Shown here: positions 33,078-41,110 of the stretch, piece after piece
Position numbering within the stretch: the first letter of the stretch is position 1
How the letters are laid out: the number at the start of each line of letters is the position of its first letter
Source of the DNA: a virus
Strand: one strand, 5' to 3'
Length of the DNA stretch: 48,528 nucleotides
Virus record (IMG/VR): IMGVR_UViG_3300036766_002220
Coordinates: 1 to 48,528 of that record
The notes under the pieces: model-generated
The model's database searches: none
What the model was told of the DNA's origin: nothing
Seen by the model: only the letters and a program-made list of their open reading frames with translations
Translations under genes and position numbers: made by a program

Positions 33078-34951
33078 GGTTCCTCTCCTATACCTGCTAG
33101 GTCACCTCCGATGGGAGGCAACGCGCGCCCCACCGGGCGCGGCATGCGCGGCACCTGCTGGCCGCCGTTTCGAGTCTTGGTCTTGCCTGTGTCCTTGCCC
33201 CCCCGACCGCCATCGTTGCGCGTGGGCCGCGGGCGCTCGTCCATGTCCTCGTCGGCCGGTTGGTTCGCCGGCGGTTCCGACTCCAGCGCGTAGACGTCGC
33301 CACCGCCGCGAAGCTGCGCGAGGAGCAGCGGGAGCGGCCGGTTCGACCACTCCTCGGAGACCACGGCGAAGGCTCTGTTGAAGATGTCTGCGGCGAGCTG
33401 ACGAGCCTCGGACGGCAGGAGCACGCCGACCTTCATGAGGCGCTCGATCATCATCGCGGTGGCCTCCGGATCGCGCACGAGCGGCGAGTTCGAGCGGAAG
33501 GTCCAGAAGGTGATGCCGAGCTCGGCCATGATGTGCCGATCCATCCACACGTCGAAGCTGTGGCGCTCGGGCTCGAAGACTTGCTCCTCGGCGAACTTGA
33601 GCGAGGCGATGGCCGTCGCCCGGTTGATGTGCTGATCGTCACCGCGGAGCAACCGTGGGAGTCGGAAGCTCTGGGCGATCTTCATCTCGTTCGCCTTGTC
33701 GTAGTCCTGGAACAAGGCGTCCTGCAGCTGCGTCTCGCGCAGCGGCACGAACTGGATCTTGGGAACCTGGCGCGGCATGGCATCGCCGCCCGAGCCCTTC
33801 TGCGACTCGGCCTCGATGACCAGGATGCGATGGATACCCTTCTTGCCCTTGAGATGCTCGTCGATGTACTCCTCAATCCGCTGCGCGACGCCCTTGCCGA
33901 AGCGACCTCCAGAGCAGAGCAGGGCGAGCGGCGGCACGACGTTGTTGTGGAAGTAGTTGAGGTTGACCTCGTCGAGCTCACGGGATCCCAGTACGGCCGG
34001 CAGGTTCGAGATCCAACGCGGCACGCCGTAGTCGTCGGCGGGCGTCGGGATGTTGAAGTGGACGAGCTCCGTGCCCGGCAGCGCGTTGCGCTCCTTCTTG
34101 AGCATGTCCTCTTCCGATGCGTAGAAGGCACCCGTCTGACGCGACATCACGCGCGGATCGCCGTACTCCTTGAAGTAGACGGGCTTGCTCTTCTTGCGGA
34201 TCAGCATGTACTTGCGGAACCGGCGGAAGCGCTTGACCTCCATCCAGCTGATGTCGGTGACCTTGATCTTCTCAACGATCTCCACGTCGGCTTCGCCCTC
34301 GGGCATGAGACGGATGAAGAGAGGCTTGACGTAGTAGATGTTGGCGAGTTCCTTGAGCCGGTTGCGGGTGATCTCCCAGAAGGCGTTGCCTGTCACCTCG
34401 AGGTCCTGGCGCGTGCGCCGACGGAGCTCGACGAAGGAGAACTGCGGGCAGACATAGTTGAAGAAGGCACGGAGGCGCGCGTACTCGAGCCGGGCAACGC
34501 GCTGCAGGCCCGTCTTGCGCTCCTCGACCTCGGCATCGGTCGGCTCGATGACCTTGTCCGCGCTGATCTTGTTGTCACGCTGCGCGAGAACACGCTCGTA
34601 GAAGATTGCGTCGCGAACGCGGGTGTCCGCCTCGAGCTTCGACGACAGATCGATGGCCGGCATGAAGTGATGGCCGAAGGAGTCGATGTTCGTCAGGTAG
34701 GCCTCGACGCAGGGGCGGAGCCATGACGACGACTCGTAGATTCTGTAGAGCTTGACGAAGTCGTAGGGTGGCGAGAGCGCGCCGCCAGGCAGCCTCCGCT
34801 CGTCGTTGAAGACCATTTCGACGATGGAGGTGATGTCGACCCGGGAACCCTCGAGGACGTCCGCCTTCACCACCACGTCCCCCCGGTCGCGGGATGCTGC
34901 CGCGGATTTTCTGACTGGTTTGGCTGCCTTCGTAGACCTATTAGTCGCCAC
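33074..34951 (-). CDS. Portal protein
   Basis: A 625-residue portal of the PBSX/XkdE-like group, the dodecameric ring through which DNA enters and leaves the head. The family order is visible: an early YESSSWLRPCVEAYLTNIDSFGHHF, FSFVELRRRTRQDLEVTGNAFWEI, VHFNIPTPADDYGVPRWISNLPAVLGSRELDEVNLNYFHNNVVPPLALLCSGG, and the barrel region QVPKIQFVPLRETQLQDALFQDYDKANEMKIAQSFRLPRLLRGDD. The C-terminus from about residue 560 is disordered and rich in arginine and glycine. The start is GTG at 34951, with GGGAG nine bases upstream; it is the first gene after the operon promoter. Terminase genes are not in this window. Confidence 0.92.
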   Translation of the reverse strand: MATNRSTKAAKPVRKSAAASRDRGDVVVKADVLEGSRVDITSIVEMVFNDERRLPGGALSPPYDFVKLYRIYESSSWLRPCVEAYLTNIDSFGHHFMPAIDLSSKLEADTRVRDAIFYERVLAQRDNKISADKVIEPTDAEVEERKTGLQRVARLEYARLRAFFNYVCPQFSFVELRRRTRQDLEVTGNAFWEITRNRLKELANIYYVKPLFIRLMPEGEADVEIVEKIKVTDISWMEVKRFRRFRKYMLIRKKSKPVYFKEYGDPRVMSRQTGAFYASEEDMLKKERNALPGTELVHFNIPTPADDYGVPRWISNLPAVLGSRELDEVNLNYFHNNVVPPLALLCSGGRFGKGVAQRIEEYIDEHLKGKKGIHRILVIEAESQKGSGGDAMPRQVPKIQFVPLRETQLQDALFQDYDKANEMKIAQSFRLPRLLRGDDQHINRATAIASLKFAEEQVFEPERHSFDVWMDRHIMAELGITFWTFRSNSPLVRDPEATAMMIERLMKVGVLLPSEARQLAADIFNRAFAVVSEEWSNRPLPLLLAQLRGGGDVYALESEPPANQPADEDMDERPRPTRNDGGRGGKDTGKTKTRNGGQQVPRMPRPVGRALPPIGGDLAGIGEEP

Positions 34952-34989
34952 TTTGCATTTCTCCCGCGATCTGATACAAGGCTCGTGGT

Positions 34990-35019
34990 ATCATAGGGGC
35001 CCCGAGGGGCGCAAGTCAA
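34990..35019 (-). promoter_or_regulatory. Sigma70-type promoter of the structural operon
   Basis: TTGACT (35019-35014), 18 bases, TATGAT (34995-34990), reading toward the portal gene. The spacer holds a GC-rich inverted repeat, GCCCC-GA-GGGGC (34999-35010), centred between the boxes, which could be an operator. A leader of about 30-35 bases precedes the portal GTG. Confidence 0.65.
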
Positions 35020-35029
35020 ACGAAACTCG

Positions 35030-35059
35030 TTGTGTTCCCTGGTGGAAGCAATGTAATCT
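35030..35059 (+). promoter_or_regulatory. Possible plus-strand promoter, divergent from the structural operon
   Basis: TTGTGT (35030-35035), 18 bases, TAATCT (35054-35059), 25 bases before the ATG at 35085 and back to back with the portal promoter. The -10 is imperfect. It would start the plus-strand virion gene cluster. Confidence 0.4.
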
Positions 35060-35084
35060 ACTGCGGAACTCAGGAGAAACAAAC

Positions 35085-35561
35085 ATGACCGTGATCCTGC
35101 CACGCCACGACAGACCGGTAGCCATCCGACACCAGCTCAAGGCCGGCAACGACTTCGAGGGGCTCGCGCCCGCGGACGGTGCCACGCCACTCGTCCCGAG
35201 CTTCGACCACGACACCTGGAAGTACGCCGACGGCACCCACGGGGGCCTCTTCGACCCCTATCAGGACCCCTTCACCTGGCAGAAGCGGGACTCGCTGCTC
35301 ATCGCCGGCGTGGAGCTCAAGCTCGGTGGGCAGAGCGCCTGGAGCTTGGCGCTCGTCGACCCCTTCGGCACCGAGACCGTGCTGCGTAAGGGCACCAACG
35401 AGACCTCGTTCGTCCAGGGCGTTCACGAGCTTGGCGCGGTCGTCATGCTCTGGGGCTCCATGTTCAAGCTGACGACGACCGGTGCCTCGGGCGCCATGGT
35501 GGCCACGCTGAAGTTCGGCCCGAACGACCGCTGCCTGGGCATGTCGCCGGCCGGAGAGTAG
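35085..35561 (+). CDS. Beta-rich virion-like protein of unknown family
   Basis: A 158-residue protein, first of the rightward genes. The N-terminal MTVILPRHDRPVAIRHQL is followed by beta segments including FTWQKRDSLLIAGVELKLGGQSAWSLALVDPFGTETVL and a final GAVVMLWGSMFKLTTTGASGAMVATLKFG, which looks like a jelly-roll or carbohydrate-binding-like sandwich. No signal peptide. The ATG at 35085 has CAGGAG upstream and a divergent promoter. A minor head or fibre protein is inferred. Confidence 0.65.
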   Translation: MTVILPRHDRPVAIRHQLKAGNDFEGLAPADGATPLVPSFDHDTWKYADGTHGGLFDPYQDPFTWQKRDSLLIAGVELKLGGQSAWSLALVDPFGTETVLRKGTNETSFVQGVHELGAVVMLWGSMFKLTTTGASGAMVATLKFGPNDRCLGMSPAGE

Positions 35562-35600
35562 CGGCTCTGCTGTTCCGCTGCTCCGAAGGGGTCGAAACGC

Positions 35601-35783
35601 ATGCGGCTCGCGCCGGGCATCCGTCGGCAGTTCACAGCCCTGGAACGCCTCGGCTCGGGGGACTCCACTCTCCTGCCCCAATCGATCCTAACGCTTTCTC
35701 CTGACGACGGATTTTCCTGGAAACAAGCTGACCTCCTGCTGTATGCTACCGGCACCGGCAGTGCAATCGGGAGGCGCGCGTGA
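35601..35783 (+). CDS. Doubtful small ORF in a 218-base gap
   Basis: A possible 60-residue protein (MRLAPGIRRQFTALERLGSG ... AIGRRA). In its favour: AAGGGG nine bases before the ATG and a GTGA overlap with the next gene. Against it: no recognisable family and AT-rich, leader-like DNA (around 35690-35750) with a weak -10-like TATGCT at 35742. The gap 35562-35779 may simply be an untranslated leader. Confidence 0.3.
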   Translation: MRLAPGIRRQFTALERLGSGDSTLLPQSILTLSPDDGFSWKQADLLLYATGTGSAIGRRA

Positions 35784-36070
35784 TCCTCCAGCCCGTCGCT
35801 ACATCCGGCTCGGGGCTCTCGCGCTTTCGCCGAAACGTCCCGCTGCTCGGGGAGAAGAATGGGACCAACCACGTCTACACCACCCCTGAGAAGTTCTTGC
35901 GCTCCCCTTTTCAAGAGGTGGTGTACTACAACGGCTCGGCGCAGATCGAAGGATTGGGCAACGACTACGTGGTCAGCGAGAGCGCTCCAGGTACAGGTTA
36001 TGACACGGTCACCTTCTCGATAGCCCTGAAGAGCTGGGAGAACCTGACCATCGACTACTTGAGGGCCTAG
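35780..36070 (+). CDS. Small virion-associated protein of unknown function
   Basis: A 96-residue protein starting at GTG with GGGAGGCGCGC upstream. It is beta-rich: NHVYTTPEKFLRSPFQEVVYYNGSAQIEGLGNDYVVSESAPGTGYDTVTFSIALKSWENLTIDYLRA has the pattern of a small tail or head spike domain with a conserved aromatic end (DYxxA). It is 24 bases upstream of the 647-residue protein. Confidence 0.6.
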   Translation: MILQPVATSGSGLSRFRRNVPLLGEKNGTNHVYTTPEKFLRSPFQEVVYYNGSAQIEGLGNDYVVSESAPGTGYDTVTFSIALKSWENLTIDYLRA

Positions 36071-36094
36071 TCAGCTCGCAAAGGAGAAAAGGCA

Positions 36095-38038
36095 ATGGGT
36101 CGCAACATCTTTCGGCAAGACACGCAGATCAGAAAGTCGGAGAGCTACACCGACAACATCGCGCCGAGCGAGGCCAACTACGAGACCGCGCCGGCCAACA
36201 TCAACGACGATCTCAACACGCTGCGGTCGCAGGCGCACAACTTGCTCAAGAATCAGGCGGGCAAGTGGTACGACGATCTCAACGTGCCGTCGACGCTCGA
36301 GACCGGCGCCCAGCGCGGTGTGAACGACCTGAACTCCGCGCTGCACCTGATCGAGAAGAAGCGCGTCCTTCGCGATGTGACCAACGTCGGCGTCGACGTC
36401 ACGGTCCCGGCGCAGGCGAAGTCGACCGCCAACCTGCTGCTCAACAGCGCTCCTCTCGATCAGGAGCTGGTGACCATCGGCACGAAGTCCTACAAGTACG
36501 TGACGGCCGCCCCGTCGGCCGAGGGCGAGGTCCTGATCGAAGTGACCGCCAGCGACTCGCTGGACAACCTCATCGCCGCGATCATGCACACCTCGGCGCC
36601 CGGCAAGTACCAGGCCGCCGCGGTGCATCCCGATGTCGTCGCCGCCGCTGGCGCGGGCGACTCCATGGACATCACGGCCAAGGTCTTCGGCAGCGCGGGC
36701 AACACCATCGCCACGTCGGAGACGCTCAGCGATGTGGCTTCCGTGTGGACCCAGACCCCGGCCACCCACATGATCAACGGCGCTGGCGACGTTGTCGTCC
36801 TCCAGGCGGGTGAGCTCCCCGACAAGAAGACCGCGGCGGTCGGCGTGGTGGCGACACTTGGCACTGTGCTCGCCTACAACGTGAACTTCACGGCGCAGTC
36901 GCTGGCCGAGGTCGCCGGTGGCACCAACGCCCTGAGCCCTCGCAACCTGATGCTGATCGTCGACGCGGAGACGGGAGATCCCCTCCTGTCCGGCGGTCGT
37001 GAGATCTGGGGCCTCTTCCAGTCCGAGTCGGCCACCGACGGCCACACGCTGACGGGGAACGTCGGCACCCGCGCGCAGATCACCTTCGTGCGGCCCACCG
37101 CCACCTTCGACGACCTCGAGTTCGTGCCCATCGCCGACATCGCGGGCAAGATCGTCAACTACACCACGCGCGAGCGCGTGCGCCTCGAGGACCTGACCGA
37201 GTTCGACTTCCTCCGCGGCGCCGTCGTCGACGTGGGCTCCGGCTCGGGCGTCATCGACCGGCAGCACGCCTACGACAACCAGGGGACCACCCCGGTCGAG
37301 CTGGCGGTCAACGCCATCCTCGATCTCAACGCGGCCGGCATCCACTGGGAGATCCGCGACCTGGCGAACGCCATCCTCCTCGACATCATCGAGGGCTCGG
37401 CCGGCAACAGCACCTTCCAGGTCGGGGCAGCCGTCGGCACCTTCGACATCAACGCCGTCCTCAACGACTTCCTGAACGGCATCGCGGTCGACACCGGCGC
37501 GGCCGGCACCAAGATCCAGGTCGGCGTCACGCCGAACCAGATCGACAGCGGCGGGGCACTGAACATCCAGACCGCAGCGGCCGGGCTGCTCAGCCTCCTC
37601 TCGGGCGGACAGCTCTCCTTCGCCGACAAGTGGATCCACGACTGGACCCCCGGCGCCCTGCAGCTCTCCGACTCCGCCGCCGAGTGGACCGCCTTCGAGG
37701 CTCAGTTCGGCGAGGTCTCCCTGCTCAACGCCATCACGCAGGCCGCCGCCGGCGGCGCGCTTCGCAAGGTCCACGCGACCGTGACCGCCATCGTCAACGC
37801 CACCAACAACGTCAGCCTCGCCGACGCCAACGTCGACGTCGCCTGGGGAGATCTCTCCAAGGGCGACTTCCTCGAGGACTACGACGTCTTCGTGAACGGC
37901 GCCTACAACCGCCCGGCCGCGGGCGCGACCGAGGACGTGTACCCCGGTTCCACCCTGGGGCCGCCGCAGGGCAAGCTCAAGTTCACCTACAAGCTCCACG
38001 TCGGTGACGAGATCGCGCTCTTCGACCGCGCCGCGTAG
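36095..38038 (+). CDS. Large virion structural protein, probably abundant
   Basis: A 647-residue protein. Residues 1-85 are helical (MGRNIFRQDTQIRKSESYTDNI, then INDDLNTLRSQAHNLLKNQAGKWYDDL and LNSALHLIEKKRVL), like an attachment domain. The rest is beta-rich with alanine, threonine and glycine, including ITFVRPTATFDDLEFVPIADIAGKIVNYTTRERV and a closing PPQGKLKFTYKLHVGDEIALF. No catalytic motif is seen. A perfect 12-bp hairpin follows the stop, and a strong AAAGGAGAAAAGG precedes the ATG, so high expression is likely. It may be a head fibre, collar or decoration protein. Confidence 0.7.
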   Translation: MGRNIFRQDTQIRKSESYTDNIAPSEANYETAPANINDDLNTLRSQAHNLLKNQAGKWYDDLNVPSTLETGAQRGVNDLNSALHLIEKKRVLRDVTNVGVDVTVPAQAKSTANLLLNSAPLDQELVTIGTKSYKYVTAAPSAEGEVLIEVTASDSLDNLIAAIMHTSAPGKYQAAAVHPDVVAAAGAGDSMDITAKVFGSAGNTIATSETLSDVASVWTQTPATHMINGAGDVVVLQAGELPDKKTAAVGVVATLGTVLAYNVNFTAQSLAEVAGGTNALSPRNLMLIVDAETGDPLLSGGREIWGLFQSESATDGHTLTGNVGTRAQITFVRPTATFDDLEFVPIADIAGKIVNYTTRERVRLEDLTEFDFLRGAVVDVGSGSGVIDRQHAYDNQGTTPVELAVNAILDLNAAGIHWEIRDLANAILLDIIEGSAGNSTFQVGAAVGTFDINAVLNDFLNGIAVDTGAAGTKIQVGVTPNQIDSGGALNIQTAAAGLLSLLSGGQLSFADKWIHDWTPGALQLSDSAAEWTAFEAQFGEVSLLNAITQAAAGGALRKVHATVTAIVNATNNVSLADANVDVAWGDLSKGDFLEDYDVFVNGAYNRPAAGATEDVYPGSTLGPPQGKLKFTYKLHVGDEIALFDRAA

Positions 38039-38054
38039 TCGAAGTGCAACAAAC

Positions 38055-38093
38055 CTCGAGGGGACCGAGGAACTGTCCTCGGTCCCCTTCGAG
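38055..38093 (+). terminator. Strong hairpin after the 647-residue structural gene
   Basis: A 12-bp perfect stem (GGGGACCGAGGA/TCCTCGGTCCCC) with the stable-looking loop ACTG; outer CTCGA/TTCGAG bases extend it with one bulge. No U-run follows, so it may be a 3'-end protector as much as a terminator. Confidence 0.6.
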
Positions 38094-38114
38094 CACAGGT
38101 AAAGGAGATTCACC

Positions 38115-38705
38115 GTGACCATCGAGAAGGCAGAGATCAAGCAAGCCACCTACAAGGAGGTCGGCGTCAGGGTCGAGGAGATGCTCGACCAGACGGAGCG
38201 TGCAGGGCATGAAGCAGCTGGCGCGCGCAAGGCGCTGCTGGCGCACCTGCAGAACCTGATCGGCATCCAGGCGGCCACGGACGCCGAGCTCGAGAAGAGC
38301 ATCCCCGACGCAGCCACCCTCAAGCTGATCAAGGAGTGGCTCGGCAAGACCATCATCTCCACCCAACAGTTCTCTCGCCACTGGGGCAACGTGGAGCTGC
38401 AGATGGCCGGCGAGGCGGCCGGGCACAAGGCCACGCACGACATGCTGCAGAAGCTGATCACCATCTCCGAGGGTCAGCAAGAGACACTCAAGGAAGCCAT
38501 CGCGCAAGGCGACGTGAAAGTGGCCGAGGATGGCGAGCTCGAAGCAGTCCCCGGCGCCCATCGTCCGGTCGGCGTGCGACCCATGAGCATGATGCAGCAG
38601 CGTCGAGCCGAGGAGACCGCGGCATCTGCAACGCCCCCGGCCGAGGCGCAAGAGGCGAAGTCCCGACAGGGCAAGGGCAAGGGCAAGGAAAAAGGCAAGA
38701 AGTAG
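38115..38705 (+). CDS. Helical virion-associated protein with a basic tail
   Basis: A 196-residue protein starting at GTG (38115) with AAAGGAG upstream. It is largely alpha-helical: YKEVGVRVEEMLDQTERAGHEAAGARKALLAHLQNLI, LKLIKEWLGKTIISTQQFSRHW, AAGHKATHDMLQKLITISEGQQETLKEAI; the end is a lysine/glycine-rich tail (GKGKGKEKGKK) that could bind nucleic acid or polyanions. There is no known domain. It lies between two virion-like proteins. Confidence 0.6.
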   Translation: MTIEKAEIKQATYKEVGVRVEEMLDQTERAGHEAAGARKALLAHLQNLIGIQAATDAELEKSIPDAATLKLIKEWLGKTIISTQQFSRHWGNVELQMAGEAAGHKATHDMLQKLITISEGQQETLKEAIAQGDVKVAEDGELEAVPGAHRPVGVRPMSMMQQRRAEETAASATPPAEAQEAKSRQGKGKGKEKGKK

Positions 38706-38707
38706 TG

Positions 38708-39745
38708 ATGAGCCCGACTCCCGACAGGCACCCAGGTACGCTCGAGGAGGAGCGGCTTCGTCTCACCTACGACGAGGGCAAGACCGCAGACGTGCCTGGA
38801 GATGTCGTCTTCGACGGCACCAGTTTCTCCATGCGTGATGCAACAGGTGCGTTCAACCCGCGGCTGGCCGGAACGCTCTGGAAAGTGGATGGGGGAGACC
38901 TGGCGCCGCTGAATGATGGACGCGGGGTCATCCTGACGCACTCGGACGGTGTGCAGAAAGCGCTCATCAAGCGAAACGGCGGGAACCTCGAGATCACGGT
39001 CTACGGGACGGACGCCCAGGCGCTCTACAAGAACACCCGCGCGGAGGTCACCCAGCTCGGGGGGAATGACGACTCGGTCTACTTCCGCATCCAGAACTCG
39101 GACGACGACGTTTGCGCGGAGGTCTACGGGGACAAGTCCGCCCGCTTCTATGGACCGCTGACTCAGGGCAACGCCGGGTCACTGGCATCCGCCCCGGACT
39201 CCTTCGCTCAGGGGACCGACAACTCGGCTGAGGGGGATGCCTCTCATGCCCAAGGAGTCGCTAGCCGTGCAACCAACCACACCCAGCATGCGTGGGCAGG
39301 CGGCTGTCTGGCAGAAGCGGGAGACGCCCAGGCTTCACACGTGGTCCTGCGTGGAGCGACGCCGGGTGTCGCGGTTGGAGAAGAGATCGAACTTCACTTC
39401 GGAGCAGCTGGTACTGATCGGCTTGGACTCCCACCGCGGGCCTGGAACATTCTCATCGAAGCCGTGGCGTCCAGCGGGGACGACCGGATGTGTATCAAGC
39501 AGATGCTGCTGGCGAAGTCCTGGATCGGCCCGCTCTTTCGCGCCGGATTCTCGGTGTCCGCATTCGGGATGCAGGAGAAGTTGTACACGGAAGACGCCAC
39601 GAGCTGGACCTTGAGGGTCGCCGCGATTCCATTCCCAACCAACCAGACGCGGATGGGAGTACTGTTCTGCACGGGCGCATCGCAGGCAGCGGTCAACGTG
39701 GTCTGCAACATTCGCATGATCGAGATCAACGAGCCGGGACATTGA
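38708..39745 (+). CDS. Fibre-like protein with a YadA-like repeat segment
   Basis: A 345-residue protein. Residues 1-160 are beta-rich repeats (VVFDGTSFSMRDATGAF, GVILTHSDGVQKALIKR, ALYKNTRAEVTQLGG, SVYFRIQNSDDDVCAEVYG). Residues about 163-195 (LASAPDSFAQGTDNSAEGDASHAQGVASRA) show the x-A-x-G-x-x-S-x-A-x-G pattern of YadA-type trimeric left-handed beta-roll heads. The C-terminal 130 residues form a globular beta domain ending VNVVCNIRMIEI. Such proteins are trimeric tail or head fibres; the C-terminal part could be a chaperone-like or receptor-binding tip. The ATG at 38708 follows the previous stop by two bases and has a weak site. Confidence 0.68.
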   Translation: MSPTPDRHPGTLEEERLRLTYDEGKTADVPGDVVFDGTSFSMRDATGAFNPRLAGTLWKVDGGDLAPLNDGRGVILTHSDGVQKALIKRNGGNLEITVYGTDAQALYKNTRAEVTQLGGNDDSVYFRIQNSDDDVCAEVYGDKSARFYGPLTQGNAGSLASAPDSFAQGTDNSAEGDASHAQGVASRATNHTQHAWAGGCLAEAGDAQASHVVLRGATPGVAVGEEIELHFGAAGTDRLGLPPRAWNILIEAVASSGDDRMCIKQMLLAKSWIGPLFRAGFSVSAFGMQEKLYTEDATSWTLRVAAIPFPTNQTRMGVLFCTGASQAAVNVVCNIRMIEINEPGH

Positions 39746-39746
39746 C

Positions 39747-40514
39747 ATGCTGATCACTGCCTCCTCTCAGCTTCCAGAAGTGACCGTTGACCGAGAGATT
39801 GGGATGAACACGGTGCTCAACAAAACGCTCTACTTCATCCCGCTAGGGGAACACTTCCTCGATGCAGAAAGCGAGACAGAGCTGGACTACGGTGGGGCGA
39901 CTCACTATCCAGGGGACGGCTTCTACTCCCACGTTCATCGGAGCATGTCCCTTTGGATGAACGTCACCGATACCATGATCGGCATCGCCCTGACCACACC
40001 TCCCCCAGCCGGGGTGGCGCTCAAGCTGCGCTGGAAGCAGCGGCTCATCCTTCATACACCTCCGTCGGTTCTCCTGGTCCATTGCCACCAGGTCGGTGGT
40101 GTCTGGGTCCCAGACTACACCGTCGCCGGGTGGAGGCAGGATGATCCGCTTCTAGCGCCGAATGCCATCCAGGTCGCGCTTCCCCCGGAGGGCTACGCGG
40201 TCGAGTGGTGGAGGCTGACGAGGCAGAAGGGCGGTGACCATGGAGCGGGAACAGGCTACCGCGCCGGCCGGCGCTACCTGCCTGTTTACCGAGGGCCAGC
40301 CGCCGGTACTGACAATGCTGGACTGTTCCTGCGCGACCAGTTCGACCCGGCTTCTGACTCAGCTCCCTGGAGGCACTACCGAGTGTGCTACTACAACTTG
40401 ACGAATGGAGCACGAAGCTCTCTCTCGTCTGAAATCATCATCTCAGCAGGAACACATCCAGATCAGCACAACGGGCGTGGTCCTAGTAGATACAACCTTT
40501 GGATCAACAGATGA
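39747..40514 (+). CDS. Virion-like protein of unknown family
   Basis: A 255-residue protein, beta-rich in its first half (GMNTVLNKTLYFIPLGEHFLDAESE; YSHVHRSMSLWMNVTDTMIGIALTTPPPAGVALKLRWKQRLIL) and polar in the second. Tryptophans and prolines are frequent. No signal peptide. It follows the YadA-like gene by one base, so it may be its partner, such as an adaptor or tip protein. No motif is recognised. Confidence 0.6.
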   Translation: MLITASSQLPEVTVDREIGMNTVLNKTLYFIPLGEHFLDAESETELDYGGATHYPGDGFYSHVHRSMSLWMNVTDTMIGIALTTPPPAGVALKLRWKQRLILHTPPSVLLVHCHQVGGVWVPDYTVAGWRQDDPLLAPNAIQVALPPEGYAVEWWRLTRQKGGDHGAGTGYRAGRRYLPVYRGPAAGTDNAGLFLRDQFDPASDSAPWRHYRVCYYNLTNGARSSLSSEIIISAGTHPDQHNGRGPSRYNLWINR

Positions 40515-40523
40515 GGTGGTCGC

Positions 40524-40643
40524 TTGAACCCTGCAAGGAGAGTCTCGCCGTCAGTAACGATCCTGTGCGGAGTCTGCAATAGGCCGCTTGCGCCGTCTAT
40601 TCCTTGCAGGGTTGAGGCGATCACCGAAGAGAGGAAGCTATGA
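40524..40643 (+). CDS. 39-residue zinc-knuckle-like protein with TTG start
   Basis: A tiny gene starting at TTG (40524) with GAGGTGG five bases before it and ending in TGA overlapping the next ATG (ATGA). The product has LCGVCNRPL (C15, C18) and C28, a possible zinc knuckle or treble-clef fragment. A 13-bp inverted repeat runs through the gene (40527-40613), so it might instead be a structured RNA leader. The coupling to the next gene and the ribosome site favour a coding role. Confidence 0.5.
   Translation: MNPARRVSPSVTILCGVCNRPLAPSIPCRVEAITEERKL
40527..40613 (+). repeat. 13-bp inverted repeat around a tiny gene
   Basis: AACCCTGCAAGGA (40527-40539) and its exact complement TCCTTGCAGGGTT (40601-40613) enclose 61 bases. 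The RNA would form a long stem that starts just after the TTG start codon, so folding could control translation of the tiny gene and, by coupling, of the gene after it. Confidence 0.65.
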
Positions 40644-40891
40644 AGGTCACACTGTCCAAGCCGGTCTCGTGCAAGAAGACCGTGGTGGGAGAAGTCACCG
40701 AGGCCGAGATCGTCTCCTTCACCGACGACTCGATCAACCAGCGGGTGACCTGCGTGTGCCGCCTTGGAAGTCAGAGGCAGAGCATCCTTCTATGGGAGAA
40801 GGAAGCCTATGCCGCGGCGGGGCAGTACACCGACACGATGGTGGCAGCTCGGCTGGACGAGCTTCTGACCGCTGAGCTGCCGCCGGCGTGA
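40640..40891 (+). CDS. Small unknown protein
   Basis: An 83-residue protein, MKVTLSKPVSCKKTVVGEVTEAEIVSF ... LWEKEAYAAAGQYTDTMVAARLDELL, with an N-terminal beta part containing three cysteines (C11, C38, C40) and a C-terminal helix. No signal peptide is evident. GAGAGG and the overlapping stop of the tiny upstream gene precede the ATG. Function unknown. Confidence 0.55.
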   Translation: MKVTLSKPVSCKKTVVGEVTEAEIVSFTDDSINQRVTCVCRLGSQRQSILLWEKEAYAAAGQYTDTMVAARLDELLTAELPPA

Positions 40892-40897
40892 GGCACT

Positions 40898-41110
40898 GTG
40901 CCGCCCAAGACGTTCGTGCTGGAAGGCTCGGTGTGGACAGTTAGCGTTCTGACGTGCGGCTACTTGGCCACCTGTGCCGCGCCGAAGCTGTTAGTGGCAA
41001 GTGAGACCATCGGTGGCTTGTTGGACGCGGCGTGCGATGCCCTAGGCATCTCGAGGGTGACGCTGACCGAAGCGGTCACGAGAGTTGAAGGAGAGGAACC
41101 AAAATGCTGA
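40898..41110 (+). CDS. Small cysteine-containing protein, unknown
   Basis: A 70-residue protein starting at GTG with GAGG upstream: MPPKTFVLEGSVWTVSVLTCGYLATCAAPKLLVASE, then a helix, then VTRVEGEEPKC. The cysteines at 20 and 26 and the C-terminal cysteine could pair or bind metal. Its last codons overlap the next start by seven bases. Confidence 0.5.
   Translation: MPPKTFVLEGSVWTVSVLTCGYLATCAAPKLLVASETIGGLLDAACDALGISRVTLTEAVTRVEGEEPKC

Noticed and set aside
38041-38114. tRNA-like fold after the 647-residue gene
   Set aside because: One long hairpin explains the region; no D, anticodon or T arms.
36071-38149. Minus-strand frame opposite the 647-residue structural gene
   Set aside because: Repetitive valine/aspartate/glycine translation typical of antisense GC-rich DNA; the plus-strand gene has a good start and hairpin.
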